From: Streptomyces roseus
GTDB lineage: Bacteria; Actinomycetota; Actinomycetes; Streptomycetales; Streptomycetaceae
Direction: 5' to 3'
Length of the DNA: 64,000 nucleotides
Assembly: GCF_001044425.1 (NCBI RefSeq)
Contig: NZ_LFML01000020.1
Span: 1-64,000, forward strand
The notes under the pieces were generated by a model. That model saw only the letters and a list, made by a program, of their open reading frames with translations. It was not told where the DNA came from and did not search any database. Shown piece after piece: positions 9,229 through 18,638 of this stretch (its first letter is position 1; each line of letters opens with the position of its first letter). The translations under genes and the position numbers were made by a program.

Positions 9229-11477
9229 GCCACCGGCTCCTTCGCGCGGCCGCCGCCCGAGTCCAGGCCGGCGGCGGCGAGCTCCGCCCGCTCCTCGGGG
9301 GTGGCGATCAGCCCGGCCGGGGCGATGATCTTCGACTCCGACCACGGGACCTCGGAGAGCCTGACGGTCTCCGGGCTGCCGGCCGCCTTCAGGCAGGTCC
9401 GGGCCGCGTCCAGCAGCACGATGACGATCAGGATCGCGAACAGCGCCGACAGCACGCCGTCGACCGTCGCGTTCGTGACGACCGTGTGCATCTCGCCCAT
9501 GTTCTTGGCGGGCGGCAGGACCTTCCCGGCGTCGATCCCGGTCTGGTACTTGTCGCGCTGCGCGAAGAAACCGACCTTGACGTCCTCGGAGAACACCTTC
9601 TGCCAGCTCGCGGTCAGGGTCACGGCCACGTCCCAGGCCAGCGGGACCCCGGTCACCCAGGCCCACTTGAGCCGCCCGGACTTCACCAGCAGCGTGGTGC
9701 ACACGGCCAGCGCCACCGCGGCCAGTAGCTGGTTCGCGATGCCGAACAGCGGGAACAGCTGGTTGATGCCGCCCAGCGGGTCCTTGATGCCGACCCACAG
9801 GAAGTAGCCCCAGCCGCCCACGACCACGGCGCTGGCCAGCCACACGCCCGGCTTCCAGCTGACGTCCTTGAAGGACTTGTGTACGTTGCCGAGGGTGTCC
9901 TGGAGCATGAACCGGCCGACCCGGGTGCCCGCGTCGAGGGTGGTCAGGATGAACAGGGCCTCGAACATGATCGCGAAGTGGTACCAGAACGCCTTCATCC
10001 CGGCGCCGCCGACCACGGAGGAGAAGATCTCCGACATTCCGAGTGCGAACGTCGGCGCCCCGCCCGTACGGGACAGCAGGCTGGCTTCCTGGACGTCCTT
10101 CGCGGCCTGCGCGAGGAACTCGGGCGAGATGGCGAAGCCGAAGTTCGTCACGGCCTGCGAGGCGGTCTGCACCGTGGTGCCGATGACGCCGGCGGGGGAG
10201 TTGACCGCGAAGAAGAGGCCCGGTTCGATGATGCAGGCCGCGATGATCGCCATGACGGCGACGAAGGACTCGGTGAGCATCGCGCCGTAGCCGATGACCC
10301 GGACCTGGGTCTCCTTCTGGATCATCTTGGGGGTGGTGCCCGAGGAGACCAGCGCGTGGAAGCCGGACAGGGCCCCGCAGGCGATGGTGATGAAGACGAA
10401 CGGGAACATCGAGCCGGCGAACACCGGCCCGTCCCCGCGGGCGGCGAAATCGGTGACCGCGGGCATCTTCAGGGTCGGCATGGCGACGACCACGCCGATG
10501 GCGAGCAGGGCGATGGTGCCCACCTTCATGAAGGTGGAGAGGTAGTCGCGGGGCGCGAGCAGCATCCACACCGGCAGCACCGAGGCGATGAACCCGTAGG
10601 CCACCATCCACAGGACCAGCGTCTCCTTCTCCAGCGTGAAGGTGCTCGCCAGCGAGGAGTCGGCGACCCAGCCGCCCGCCACGATGGCGAGCAGCAGCAG
10701 CGCCACGCCGATGACGGAGATCTCGGTGACCCGGCCCGGGCGCAGGACGCGCAGGTAGAAGCCCATGAAGAGGGCGATCGGGATGGTCATGCCGATGGAG
10801 AACACGCCCCAGGGGGAGTGCGCCAGGGCGTTGACGATGACCAGGGCGAGCACGGCCAGCAGGATGATCATGATGGCGAACACGGCGACCAGGGCGGCGG
10901 CTCCGCCGACCGGGCCGATCTCGTCGCGGGCCATCTGCCCGAGGGAGCGCCCGTCGCGGCGGGTGGAGAAGAAGAGGGTGACCATGTCCTGGACGGCGCC
11001 GGCGAAGATGACGCCCGCGACGATCCAGATGGTGCCCGGCAGGTAGCCCATCTGGGCGGCGAGCACGGGGCCGACCAGCGGGCCGGCGCCGGCCACGGCG
11101 GCGAAGTGGTGGCCGAACAGCACGCGGCGGTCGGTGGGGTGGAAGTCGACACCGTTGTCAAGGCGTTCGGCCGGGGTCGCCCGCGTCTTGTCCACCTTCA
11201 GGACCCGGTCGGCGATGAAGCGCGCGTAGAAGCGGTAGCCGATGGCGTACGAGCCCAGCGCGGCGGCGAGCAGCCAGGCGGCCGAGATCTCCTCGCCGCG
11301 CGAGAGGGCAAGGATGCCCCAGCCCAGGGCCCCGACGAGGCCGACGAGCACCCAGACGGCGACGGACTTCGGGCTCATGCCCCCAGCCGCGCCACGGCCT
11401 GGTGCGGAGGGCGAGTCCGCCGCCGTGCCCGGACTCGCCGCGTTCCGTTCTGTATCAGTTGCTTCCGGTTCCGGCAT
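9225..11477 (-). CDS. cstA: CstA family carbon-starvation transporter
   Basis: 750-aa polytopic membrane protein of the peptide/pyruvate transporter family. Many hydrophobic helices are present, with family stretches such as GPLVGPVLAAQMGYLPGTIW, ACGALSGFHALVSSGTTPK and LDAGTRVGRFMLQDTLG. A hydrophilic Pro/Ser-rich N-terminus of ~30 residues precedes the first membrane segment. ATG 11477 follows a GAGG ribosome site 4-7 nt upstream; the earlier ATG 11501 has none. The next gene is its usual YbdD partner. It lies downstream of dasR in the same direction with a 108-bp gap; a link to DasR control is not shown by any dre site here. Confidence 0.92.
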   Translation of the reverse strand: MPEPEATDTERNAASPGTAADSPSAPGRGAAGGMSPKSVAVWVLVGLVGALGWGILALSRGEEISAAWLLAAALGSYAIGYRFYARFIADRVLKVDKTRATPAERLDNGVDFHPTDRRVLFGHHFAAVAGAGPLVGPVLAAQMGYLPGTIWIVAGVIFAGAVQDMVTLFFSTRRDGRSLGQMARDEIGPVGGAAALVAVFAIMIILLAVLALVIVNALAHSPWGVFSIGMTIPIALFMGFYLRVLRPGRVTEISVIGVALLLLAIVAGGWVADSSLASTFTLEKETLVLWMVAYGFIASVLPVWMLLAPRDYLSTFMKVGTIALLAIGVVVAMPTLKMPAVTDFAARGDGPVFAGSMFPFVFITIACGALSGFHALVSSGTTPKMIQKETQVRVIGYGAMLTESFVAVMAIIAACIIEPGLFFAVNSPAGVIGTTVQTASQAVTNFGFAISPEFLAQAAKDVQEASLLSRTGGAPTFALGMSEIFSSVVGGAGMKAFWYHFAIMFEALFILTTLDAGTRVGRFMLQDTLGNVHKSFKDVSWKPGVWLASAVVVGGWGYFLWVGIKDPLGGINQLFPLFGIANQLLAAVALAVCTTLLVKSGRLKWAWVTGVPLAWDVAVTLTASWQKVFSEDVKVGFFAQRDKYQTGIDAGKVLPPAKNMGEMHTVVTNATVDGVLSALFAILIVIVLLDAARTCLKAAGSPETVRLSEVPWSESKIIAPAGLIATPEERAELAAAGLDSGGGRAKEPVA

Positions 11478-11585
11478 GATCCTCGTCCCCTCGTTGATCA
11501 TCTGCGTAAAGGCAGGGAATCTACGGGGGCCCGCCCGGTGAACGTAAGCCCCCGTCCGTATAGCGGAACGAGAGTCAACTACGAA

Positions 11586-12350
11586 TCAGACGGCGGGGCG
11601 CTGGAGTCGGGCGACGAACTTGTAACGATCGCCGCGGTACACCGACCGGACCCACTCCACCGGTTCGCCGTCGGCGTCGAGGGAGTGGCGGGAGAGCATC
11701 AGCATGGGCAGGCCGACGTCGGTGCCCAGCAGCCCCGCCTCGCGCGGGGTGGCCAGGGAGGTCTCGATCGTCTCCTCGGCCTCCGCGAGCCGTACGTCGT
11801 ACACCTCGGCCAGTGCCGTGTAGAGGGAGGTGTACTTCGCCAGCGACCGGCGCAGCGCCGGGAAGCGCTTGGCCGAGAGGTGGGTGGTCTCGATGGCCAT
11901 CGGCTCGCCGCTGGCGAGGCGCAGTCGTTCGATGCGCAGCACCCGGCCGCCCGTGGCGATCTTGAGGAGCCCGGCCAGGGTGTCGTCGGCCGTCACGTAG
12001 CCGATGTCGAGGAGCTGGGAGGTGGGTTCCAGCCCCTGCGCCCGCATGTCCTCCGTGTACGAGGACAGTTGGAGCGGCTGCGAGACCTTCGGCTTCGCGA
12101 CGAAGGTGCCCTTGCCCTGGATGCGCTCCAGCCGGCCCTCGACGACGAGCTCCTGGAGAGCCTGGCGCACGGTGGTGCGGGAGGTGTCGAACTCGGCCGC
12201 GAGCGTGCGCTCCGGCGGCACCGGCGTGCCCGGGGGCAGGGTCTCGGTCATGTCGAGCAAGTGCCGCTTGAGTCGGTAGTACTTGGGCACCCGCGCCGTG
12301 CGAGTGGCCGCCCCGCCTTCCGGCTCGGTGGTCGCCCCTTCGGTGGACAT
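11586..12350 (-). CDS. dasR: DasR, GntR-family regulator of amino-sugar use
   Basis: 254 aa, the same length I recall for S. coelicolor DasR. The N-terminal winged helix ([40 protein letters not shown] split over residues ~50-95) binds dre operators. The C-terminal UTRA domain senses phosphorylated amino sugars ([19 protein letters not shown], then [20 protein letters not shown]). DasR is known as a global repressor of GlcNAc/chitin genes and of antibiotic pathways. It is divergent from dasABC with two dre-like sites between them. ATG 12350 is preferred over 12389. Confidence 0.95.
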   Translation of the reverse strand: MSTEGATTEPEGGAATRTARVPKYYRLKRHLLDMTETLPPGTPVPPERTLAAEFDTSRTTVRQALQELVVEGRLERIQGKGTFVAKPKVSQPLQLSSYTEDMRAQGLEPTSQLLDIGYVTADDTLAGLLKIATGGRVLRIERLRLASGEPMAIETTHLSAKRFPALRRSLAKYTSLYTALAEVYDVRLAEAEETIETSLATPREAGLLGTDVGLPMLMLSRHSLDADGEPVEWVRSVYRGDRYKFVARLQRPAV

Positions 12351-12509
12351 CGCCGCCCGCCTTCCCGACTCCAGTTTCGCTGCCGTCACCGGCTCCTCCG
12401 ATATGTGCGGTCACATCGTGACACGGGTGGGAGGACAGGCCTCCTCCCTCCCCCAGGTGTCGGTCCGGTAACGGACCGATCACCCGCTCATTAGACCCTT
12501 GACACCCCT

Positions 12510-12525
12510 AAAGGTCTAGGCCAAG
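12510..12525. promoter_or_regulatory. Second dre-like site, dasR-dasA interval
   Basis: AAAGGTCTAGGCCAAG keeps the GGTCTA core and a matching right half (GCCA), one mismatch from the ACCA arm. It lies 9 bp from the stronger site at 12534. A TTGACA box at 12499-12504 could be the -35 of the dasA promoter, which this site would then overlap. Confidence 0.6.
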
Positions 12526-12533
12526 CTCCGGTT

Positions 12534-12549
12534 ACTGGTCTAAACCAAT
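12534..12549. promoter_or_regulatory. dre operator (DasR-binding site) before dasA
   Basis: ACTGGTCTAAACCAAT fits the known near-palindromic dre consensus (A-C/G-TGGTCTAGACCA-C/G-T) in all core positions but one. It is 87 bp upstream of the dasA start and within the divergent dasR-dasA interval, so it can serve control of both genes. Confidence 0.85.
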
Positions 12550-12636
12550 ATGGATCAGATCCCGGCCCCACGGGCAGTACTTGGTACGTCACCGCGGCGG
12601 GCGAGGGAAGTGCAGAGCATCCCTGAGGAGGGTGGC

Positions 12637-13923
12637 GTGAAGCGCAAGCTCATCGCGGCGGTCGGAGTCGCGGGCATGGTGATCGGCCTCGCGGCGTGCG
12701 GTGGCAACGACGGCGACGACAAGGGCAAGACCGACGCCGGCGGCGCCAAGGAGATCACCGTCTGGGTGATGGACGGCTCCGCGCCCAAGGCGTGGATCGA
12801 CGCGGTCAACGCCGAGTTCTCGGCCAAGCACCCGGGTGTCACCGTAAAGGTCGAAGAGCAGCAGTGGAAGGGCATTCAGGAGAAGGTGACGACCGCCCTC
12901 TCCGAGAACACCCCGCCGGACGTCCTCGAGCTCGGCAACACCCAGACCGCGGGCTACGCCGTCACCGGCGGCCTCGCGGACCTGACCAAGGACAAGGCCA
13001 AGCTCGGTTCCGACGCCTGGCAGAAGAGCATGCTCGCCTCGGCCGAGTACGACGGCAAGCTCTACTCCGCCCCCTGGTACGCGGCCAACCGCGTCGTCGT
13101 GTACGACAAGAAGGCCTTCGCCAAGGCCGGCGTCACCCCGCCGACCACCCGCGACGAGTGGATCGCCGGCCTCGACAAGCTCAAGGCCGCGGACCCCGCC
13201 TCGCAGCCCATCTACCTCCCCGGCCAGAGCTGGTACGTCCTCGCCGGCTTCATCTGGGACGAGGGCGGCGACCTCGCCGTCAAGGACGGCGGCAAGTGGA
13301 AGGGCGGCCTCGGCACCCCCCAGGCCGCGTCCGCGATGGAGTTCTACAAGAAGCTCCAGGCGTACTCCACCGCCCCCAAGGACAAGGACGAGGCCACCCC
13401 GCAGCAGTCCACCGACGTCGTTCCCAAGGGCGGCGTCGCCTCCTGGATCGGTCTCGGCTGGGAGGCCGGCGGCGCGGAGAAGGCCCTGAAGGACGCGGGC
13501 AAGGAAGCCGACTTCGGCTACTTCCCGATCCCGGGCAAGACGGCCGACAAGCCGGGCACCGTCTTCCTCGGCGGCTCGAACCTCGCCGTGGCCGAGCGCT
13601 CCAAGAACAAGGAGCTCGCCAAGGAGTGGCTGGCGCTGGCCGCCGGCAAGGACCAGATGACGAAGTACGCCGCCGAGACCAAGGGCGCGCTGCTCCCGAA
13701 CCAGGCCGGCGCGAACTTCACCCCCGCCGCGGGCTCCTTCGCCGAGGCCATGGGCAAGGGCGGCGTCAACGGCCGCATCACCCCGGTCACCCCGGGCTGG
13801 GCGAACGTCGAGACCGAGCCCAACCCGCTCAAGGAGTTCATGACCAAGGTCCTGAAGGGTGAGGACGCCGCCAAGGCGGGCGCGGACGCGGACAAGGAAA
13901 TCGCGAGCCGCATCAACAAGTAG
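12637..13923 (+). CDS. dasA: DasA, chitobiose-binding lipoprotein
   Basis: 428-aa extracellular solute-binding protein of a carbohydrate (CUT1) ABC importer. It has a typical lipoprotein signal, MKRKLIAAVGVAGMVIGLAAC, with the lipobox LAAC giving a membrane-anchored Cys. The mature part has the sugar-binding pattern ITVWVMDGSAPKAW, then PPDVLELGNTQTAGYA and APWYAANRVVVYDKK. The Streptomyces DasA orthologue binds N,N'-diacetylchitobiose and GlcNAc oligomers. GTG 12637 follows a strong GGAGGG ribosome site. It is the first gene of dasABC and is expected to be repressed by DasR through the upstream dre sites. Confidence 0.93.
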   Translation: MKRKLIAAVGVAGMVIGLAACGGNDGDDKGKTDAGGAKEITVWVMDGSAPKAWIDAVNAEFSAKHPGVTVKVEEQQWKGIQEKVTTALSENTPPDVLELGNTQTAGYAVTGGLADLTKDKAKLGSDAWQKSMLASAEYDGKLYSAPWYAANRVVVYDKKAFAKAGVTPPTTRDEWIAGLDKLKAADPASQPIYLPGQSWYVLAGFIWDEGGDLAVKDGGKWKGGLGTPQAASAMEFYKKLQAYSTAPKDKDEATPQQSTDVVPKGGVASWIGLGWEAGGAEKALKDAGKEADFGYFPIPGKTADKPGTVFLGGSNLAVAERSKNKELAKEWLALAAGKDQMTKYAAETKGALLPNQAGANFTPAAGSFAEAMGKGGVNGRITPVTPGWANVETEPNPLKEFMTKVLKGEDAAKAGADADKEIASRINK

Positions 13924-13931
13924 CACGTAGC

Positions 13932-13975
13932 ACCGGGGGTGCGGCCGGCGCCCACGCGCCCGCCGCACCCCCGGT
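13932..13975 (+). terminator. Hairpin between dasA and dasB
   Basis: Fourteen-pair stem, ACCGGGGGTGCGGC (13932-13945) with GCCGCACCCCCGGT (13962-13975), and a 16-nt loop. There is no T-run. In binding-protein operons such a stem commonly stabilises the 3' end of the binding-protein message or partly terminates it, giving more DasA than membrane components. Confidence 0.7.
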
Positions 13976-14027
13976 CGCGCATTGACAGACCTGTGCGATG
14001 CCCGACCGCAGCCGAGGTAACCAAGAC

Positions 14028-15044
14028 ATGACCGTGCACTCCCAGGGAGCGGTGACCGCTCCACAGGACGCACCACCGAAGTCCGCCGGAGGGCAGCAGA
14101 CGCCGCCCACGACCAAGGGGGCCGGCACCTCGGCTCCGCGCCGGGGCAGAAAGCCGCTTCCCGCGGGCTGGCTGCCGTACCTCCTCATCGGGCCCGCGGT
14201 CCTCAGCCTGGCCACACTGCTGCTGTACCCGCTCGCCAAGAACGTGATCCTGTCGTTCCAGAAGGTCGACAAGATCGAGTTCATCCAGCGCAAGGCCCCC
14301 TTCAACGGGGTCGAGAACTACACGCAGCTGCTGGGCGACGCGCACTTCTGGACCGTCGTCCTGCGCACCTTCACCTTCACCGCGGCCAACGTCGCGCTGA
14401 TCATGCTGATCGGCAGCCTCGTCGGCATCCTGCTGAACCGCCTCGGCACGTGGATGCGCCTGGTCCTGTCGATGGCGCTGGTCATGGCCTGGGCCATGCC
14501 GATCGTCGCGTCCGTCACCGTCTTCCAGTGGCTGTTCGACGAGCAGTTCGGCGTCATGAACTGGGTCATGCGCACCCTCGGCTTCTCCGGCTACGAGCAG
14601 CACAACTGGTTCGAGACCGGCCTCTCCACCCTGACGATCGTCACGGTCCTGGTGGTCTGGGGCTCCGTCCCCTTCGTCGCGCTCAACATGTACGCCGGCC
14701 TGACCACCGTCAGCGGCGAGCTGTACGAGGCCGCGCGGATGGACGGCGCCAACGGCTGGCAGACCTTCTGGCAGGTCGTCTTCCCCAACCTCAAGCCGTT
14801 CTTCACCGTCACCACGTTCCTCGAGGTCATCTGGGTCTTCAAGGCCTTCACCCAGGTGTACGCGATGAACCGCGGCGGCCCCGACCGCGCCTCCGAGACC
14901 CTGCCCGTCTTCGCCTTCGTCGAGGGCCAGAGCCAGGGCCACTACGCGCTCGCGGCAGCGATCTCCGTCCTGACGATCGTGATGCTCGTGATCGTCATGT
15001 CCTTCTACTTCCGCCTGATCCTGAAGCAGGAGGAGGAGCAGTGA
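14028..15044 (+). CDS. dasB: DasB, sugar ABC transporter permease
   Basis: 338-aa inner-membrane permease of the MalF type. A Pro/Lys-rich cytoplasmic tail of ~50 residues precedes six predicted membrane helices. The EAA loop that contacts the ATPase is EAARMDGANGWQTFWQVVFP. ATG 14028 has a GAGGT ribosome site; the upstream ATG 13998 has none and would add ten unconserved residues. Partner of DasC in chitobiose uptake. No ATPase gene is present; in Streptomyces the shared ATPase MsiK energises such importers (established). Confidence 0.93.
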   Translation: MTVHSQGAVTAPQDAPPKSAGGQQTPPTTKGAGTSAPRRGRKPLPAGWLPYLLIGPAVLSLATLLLYPLAKNVILSFQKVDKIEFIQRKAPFNGVENYTQLLGDAHFWTVVLRTFTFTAANVALIMLIGSLVGILLNRLGTWMRLVLSMALVMAWAMPIVASVTVFQWLFDEQFGVMNWVMRTLGFSGYEQHNWFETGLSTLTIVTVLVVWGSVPFVALNMYAGLTTVSGELYEAARMDGANGWQTFWQVVFPNLKPFFTVTTFLEVIWVFKAFTQVYAMNRGGPDRASETLPVFAFVEGQSQGHYALAAAISVLTIVMLVIVMSFYFRLILKQEEEQ

Positions 15045-15943
15045 GCACCACCACCGCCCCGAAGCCCGCACCCGCCGCCCCGGCTTCCGCCCGGCCCGCG
15101 CAGCGGCTGCGCAAGCGCCGCCCGCTGCGCCCCGCCGCGGTGGCGAAGAACCTGGGCGCGCTCGTCGTGGCCGTGGTCTTCGTCTTCCCGGTCTACTGGA
15201 TGTTCTCCTCGGCGCTCAAGCCGTCCGGGCAGATCCTCTCCAAGGACCCCGTCTTCGTCTTCACCCCGACGCTGGACAACTTCACCAAGGCCACCGGCGT
15301 CGACCTGTTCTGGACGTACGTCACGAACAGCCTGGTCGTCACCGTCGGCGCCGTCGCCCTGGCCCTCGTCGTCGCCCTCGCGGCCGGCTTCGCCATCGCG
15401 CGGATGAAGTTCAAGGGCCGCAAGGGCCTCGTACTCGGCGTGATGATGGCGCAGATGGCACCCTGGGAGGTCATGGTCATCGCGATGTACATGATCGCCC
15501 GCGACGCCGAGATGCTGAACAGCCTCCCGCTGCTGACCGCGATCTACTTCGTGATGGTCCTGCCCTTCACCATCTGGACCCTGCGCGGGTTCATCGCCGC
15601 GGTGCCGGTGACGCTGGAGGAGGCCGCCCAGATCGACGGCTGCACCCGCGGCCAGGCCTTCCGCAAGGTGATCTTCCCGCTGCTGGCCCCCGGCCTGATG
15701 TCCACCTCGCTCTTCGGTTTCATCACCGCCTGGAACGAGTTCGCGATGGTCCTGATCCTCAACAAGGACAAGACCGCCCAGACCCTGCCCCTGTGGCTGA
15801 CCCAGTTCCAGACCGCCTTCGGCAACGACTGGGGCGCCACCATGGCCGCTTCCTCGCTCTTCGCGGTCCCGGTCCTGGTGATCTTCGTCTTCCTCCAGCG
15901 CAAGGCCGTCGGCGGCATGACCGCCGGCGCCGTGAAGGGATAA
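15041..15943 (+). CDS. dasC: DasC, sugar ABC transporter permease
   Basis: 300-aa MalG-type permease. An alanine/arginine-rich N-terminal tail (~35 residues) is followed by six membrane helices and the EAA loop EEAAQIDGCTRGQAFRKVIF. GTG 15041 overlaps the dasB stop by four bases (GTGA) behind an AGGAGGAG ribosome site, so translation is coupled. Forms the channel with DasB. Confidence 0.93.
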   Translation: MSTTTAPKPAPAAPASARPAQRLRKRRPLRPAAVAKNLGALVVAVVFVFPVYWMFSSALKPSGQILSKDPVFVFTPTLDNFTKATGVDLFWTYVTNSLVVTVGAVALALVVALAAGFAIARMKFKGRKGLVLGVMMAQMAPWEVMVIAMYMIARDAEMLNSLPLLTAIYFVMVLPFTIWTLRGFIAAVPVTLEEAAQIDGCTRGQAFRKVIFPLLAPGLMSTSLFGFITAWNEFAMVLILNKDKTAQTLPLWLTQFQTAFGNDWGATMAASSLFAVPVLVIFVFLQRKAVGGMTAGAVKG

Positions 15944-15949
15944 CGCCAC

Positions 15950-17458
15950 ATGACCGTCCTTGCGCACGGCGTGACCTCCTCCGACGCCGACGACGAGCTG
16001 ACCCGCGACGCCCTCGCGGTCCTCCAGCCCGGCTTCGAGGGCACCACCGCCCCCGCCTGGCTGCTGCGCCGGATCGGCCGCGGGCTCACCGCCGTCGGCC
16101 TCTTCGGACGCAACATCGCCTCGCCCGGGCAACTCGCCGCGCTCACCGCGCAGCTGCGGGCCGAGCGCGACGACGTCCTCGTCGCCATCGACGAGGAGGG
16201 CGGCGACGTCACCCGCCTGGAGGTCCGGGGCGGCTCGTCCTTCCCCGGCAACCTGGCCCTCGGAGCCGTGGACGACACCGGCCTCACCCGCGACGTCGCC
16301 CGCGAGCTGGGCCGCCGCCTCGCCGAATGCGGGGTCAACCTCAACTGGGCCCCGTCCGCCGACGTCAATTCCAACCCCGACAACCCGGTCATCGGCGTAC
16401 GGTCCTTCGGGGCCGACACCCACCTGGCCGCCCGGCACACCGCCGCCTACGTCGAGGGCCTCCAGGCCGCCGGCGTCGCCGCCTGCACCAAGCACTTCCC
16501 GGGCCACGGCGACACCAACGTCGACTCGCACCACGCACTGCCGCGCATCGACGCCGACCTGGACACGCTGGCCGCCCGCGAACTCGTCCCGTTCAAGGCG
16601 GCCATCGGGGCCGGCACCAAGGCCGTGATGAGCGCGCACATCCTCGTGCCCGCCCTGGACCCGACCCGCCCGGCCACGCTCAGCCCGCAGATCCTGACCG
16701 GGCTGCTGCGCAAGGAGCTCGGATACGAGGGCCTGATCGTCACCGACGGCATGGAGATGAACGCCATCGCGGGGACGTACGGCATCGAGCGCGGCTCGGT
16801 GCTGGCCATCGCCGCCGGAGCCGACGCGATCTGCGTCGGCGGCGGGCTCGCCGACGAGGCCACCGTGCTGCGGCTCCAGGGCGCCTTGGTCGCGGCCGTA
16901 CGGGAGGGCGCGCTCCCGGCGGAGCGGCTCGCCGACGCCGCAGCCCGGGTACGGGCACTGGCCTCGTGGACCCGGCAGGCCCGGGCCGCCGCCGCGCCGG
17001 GCGCGCAGCAGGAGGGGAGCGCGCCCGGCATCGGTCTGGCGGCGGCCCGCCGGGCGCTGGTCATCACGGGCACGGCCGCGCCCGTGGGCGACCCGTACGT
17101 CGCCACGCTCGCCCCCGTCGCGAACATCGCGGTCGGCGACGAGACCCCGTGGGGCGTGGCGGCCGAACTGGCCGCGCTGGTACCGGGAACCGCCTCGGGC
17201 GTCTACGCCGAGGGCGCCACGGCCGCGGACGTGCTCGCGGCGGCGGGGGAGCGCACCGTCGTGCTGGTGGTCCGCGACGCGCACCGGCACCCGTGGATGG
17301 CGCAGGCCATGGCCGCGCTGGTCGAGGCCCGCCCGGAGACCGTCGTCGTCGAGATGGGGGTACCGCGGGCCGAGCCCCGCGGGGCGCTGCACATCGCGAC
17401 GCACGGTGCCTCGCGGGTCTGCGGCAGGGCGGCGGCGGAGCTGATCGCCGGGGTCTGA
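15950..17458 (+). CDS. dasD: GH3 beta-N-acetylglucosaminidase (DasD-like)
   Basis: 502-aa glycoside hydrolase family 3 enzyme expected to split chitobiose to GlcNAc. The NagZ-type signature KHFPGHGDTNVDSHH is at residues 181-195 and the nucleophile Asp is D266 in VTDGMEM. An additional C-terminal domain (~350-502) resembles the second GH3 domain. No signal peptide is seen, so it is probably intracellular and acts on sugar imported by DasABC. It starts 6 bp after dasC and belongs to the same operon. Confidence 0.9.
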   Translation: MTVLAHGVTSSDADDELTRDALAVLQPGFEGTTAPAWLLRRIGRGLTAVGLFGRNIASPGQLAALTAQLRAERDDVLVAIDEEGGDVTRLEVRGGSSFPGNLALGAVDDTGLTRDVARELGRRLAECGVNLNWAPSADVNSNPDNPVIGVRSFGADTHLAARHTAAYVEGLQAAGVAACTKHFPGHGDTNVDSHHALPRIDADLDTLAARELVPFKAAIGAGTKAVMSAHILVPALDPTRPATLSPQILTGLLRKELGYEGLIVTDGMEMNAIAGTYGIERGSVLAIAAGADAICVGGGLADEATVLRLQGALVAAVREGALPAERLADAAARVRALASWTRQARAAAAPGAQQEGSAPGIGLAAARRALVITGTAAPVGDPYVATLAPVANIAVGDETPWGVAAELAALVPGTASGVYAEGATAADVLAAAGERTVVLVVRDAHRHPWMAQAMAALVEARPETVVVEMGVPRAEPRGALHIATHGASRVCGRAAAELIAGV

Positions 17459-17591
17459 CCAGCCCCGGAGCTCCCGGTCCGCCCTGTCCCGTGCCCCCAG
17501 GACACCCCGTCCCGGGGGCACGGGCGTACCCGGGCGGGCACGGACTCCGTGCGGCCGCCGGGGTCTGTGGGGGCCCCGGGCAGCCGTACGG

Positions 17592-17637
17592 ACGCGCAAG
17601 GGCCGGGCTCCCTCGGGGGGCCCGGCCCTTCACGCGT
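17592..17637. terminator. Bidirectional terminator dasD / nagB
   Basis: Stem AAGGGCCGGGC (17598-17608) with GCCCGGCCCTT (17620-17630), extended by ACGCG/CGCGT outside a small CA/CA internal loop. It lies between two convergent genes. Confidence 0.75.
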
Positions 17638-17650
17638 GGCGCGGCGCCGC

Positions 17651-18436
17651 CTAAAGCCCCTGCCACGCGGGCTTGTTGGCGTAGGTGTGGCGGAAGTAGT
17701 CCGCCAGCTTCAGCTTCGAGGCCGCCGCCTCGTCCACGACGACGGTCGCGTGCCGGTGCAACTGGAGTGCGGACGCCGGGACCAGCGCCGACAGCGGGCC
17801 CTCGACCGTCTGCGCGACGGCTTCCGCCTTGCCCTCGCCCGTCGCGAGCAGCACCAGGTGCCGGGCGTCGAGGATCGTCCCGATCCCCTGCGTGATGACG
17901 TGGTGCGGGACCTGGTCCATGTCGTCGTCGAAGAAGCGCGCGTTGTCGATCCGCGTCTGCTCCGTCAGCGTCTTGATCCGGGTGCGCGAGGCCAGCGAGG
18001 AGCAGGGCTCGTTGAAGCCTATGTGCCCGTCCGTGCCGATGCCCAGCAGCTGGAGGTCCACGCCGCCCGCCGCGGCCAGCGCGCGGTCGTACGCCTCGCA
18101 CGCGGCCACGATGTCCTCGGCGGAGCCGTCCGGCCCCATGAAGGAGGCCTCCGACAGGCCCAGCGGCTCCACGACCTCGCGCAGCACGACCGCGCGGTAG
18201 GACTCCGGGTGCCCGGCCGGCAGGCCGACGTACTCGTCGAGCTGGCAGACGCGCGCCCGGGAGGCGTCGACCTCCCCGGCCCGCACCTTGGCGGCCAGGG
18301 CCTCGTAGACGGGCAGCGGGGTAGAGCCGGTCGCCACGCCGAGCAGGGCGTCGGGCTTGCGGCGGACCAAGGCGGCCATGGCCTCCGCGATGAGCTCGCC
18401 GCCTGCCTTGGCGTCCGGGACGATGACAACTTCCAC
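17651..18436 (-). CDS. nagB: Glucosamine-6-phosphate deaminase
   Basis: Converts glucosamine-6-phosphate to fructose-6-phosphate and ammonia, the entry of amino sugars into glycolysis. 261 aa, full length. Family motifs include LLGVATGSTPLPVYEAL, CQLDEYVGL with the catalytic Asp, and LGIGTDGHIGFNEP (131-144). GTG 18436 is the start. A dre operator lies 30 bp upstream, matching known DasR repression of nagB. It is convergent with the das operon whose product sugar it uses. Confidence 0.95.
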   Translation of the reverse strand: MEVVIVPDAKAGGELIAEAMAALVRRKPDALLGVATGSTPLPVYEALAAKVRAGEVDASRARVCQLDEYVGLPAGHPESYRAVVLREVVEPLGLSEASFMGPDGSAEDIVAACEAYDRALAAAGGVDLQLLGIGTDGHIGFNEPCSSLASRTRIKTLTEQTRIDNARFFDDDMDQVPHHVITQGIGTILDARHLVLLATGEGKAEAVAQTVEGPLSALVPASALQLHRHATVVVDEAAASKLKLADYFRHTYANKPAWQGL

Positions 18437-18465
18437 GCGGGGCCTGCCGATCTGGAGTGGGACGG

Positions 18466-18481
18466 TGTGGTATAGACCAAT
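18466..18481. promoter_or_regulatory. dre operator before nagB
   Basis: TGTGGTATAGACCAAT matches the dre consensus except at the first base and one central position. It sits 30-45 bp upstream of the nagB start, a position suited to blocking the promoter. Confidence 0.85.
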
Positions 18482-18638
18482 CTAGCAGAGGGGGACCCCC
18501 TTCGGCCGGTCCGTGCACACTCCCGTTCGCTTCCGTTCCCTTCCGTTCCCCTCCGCCCCTCCCATCGTCGGCCTGCGGGCCGATGCGTGCAGCCCGGCCC
18601 CGCCCGCAACCGCGGAAGGCGCGGGCGGAGGCCTCGGC

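Noticed and set aside
12489..12500. Third dre site (CATTAGACCCTT)
   Set aside because: Only the AGACC half is kept; the other half does not match.
18521..18560. TTCCGTTCCC-type short direct repeats downstream of the SDR gene
   Set aside because: Two to three imperfect copies in a pyrimidine-rich intergenic stretch; no link to a function.
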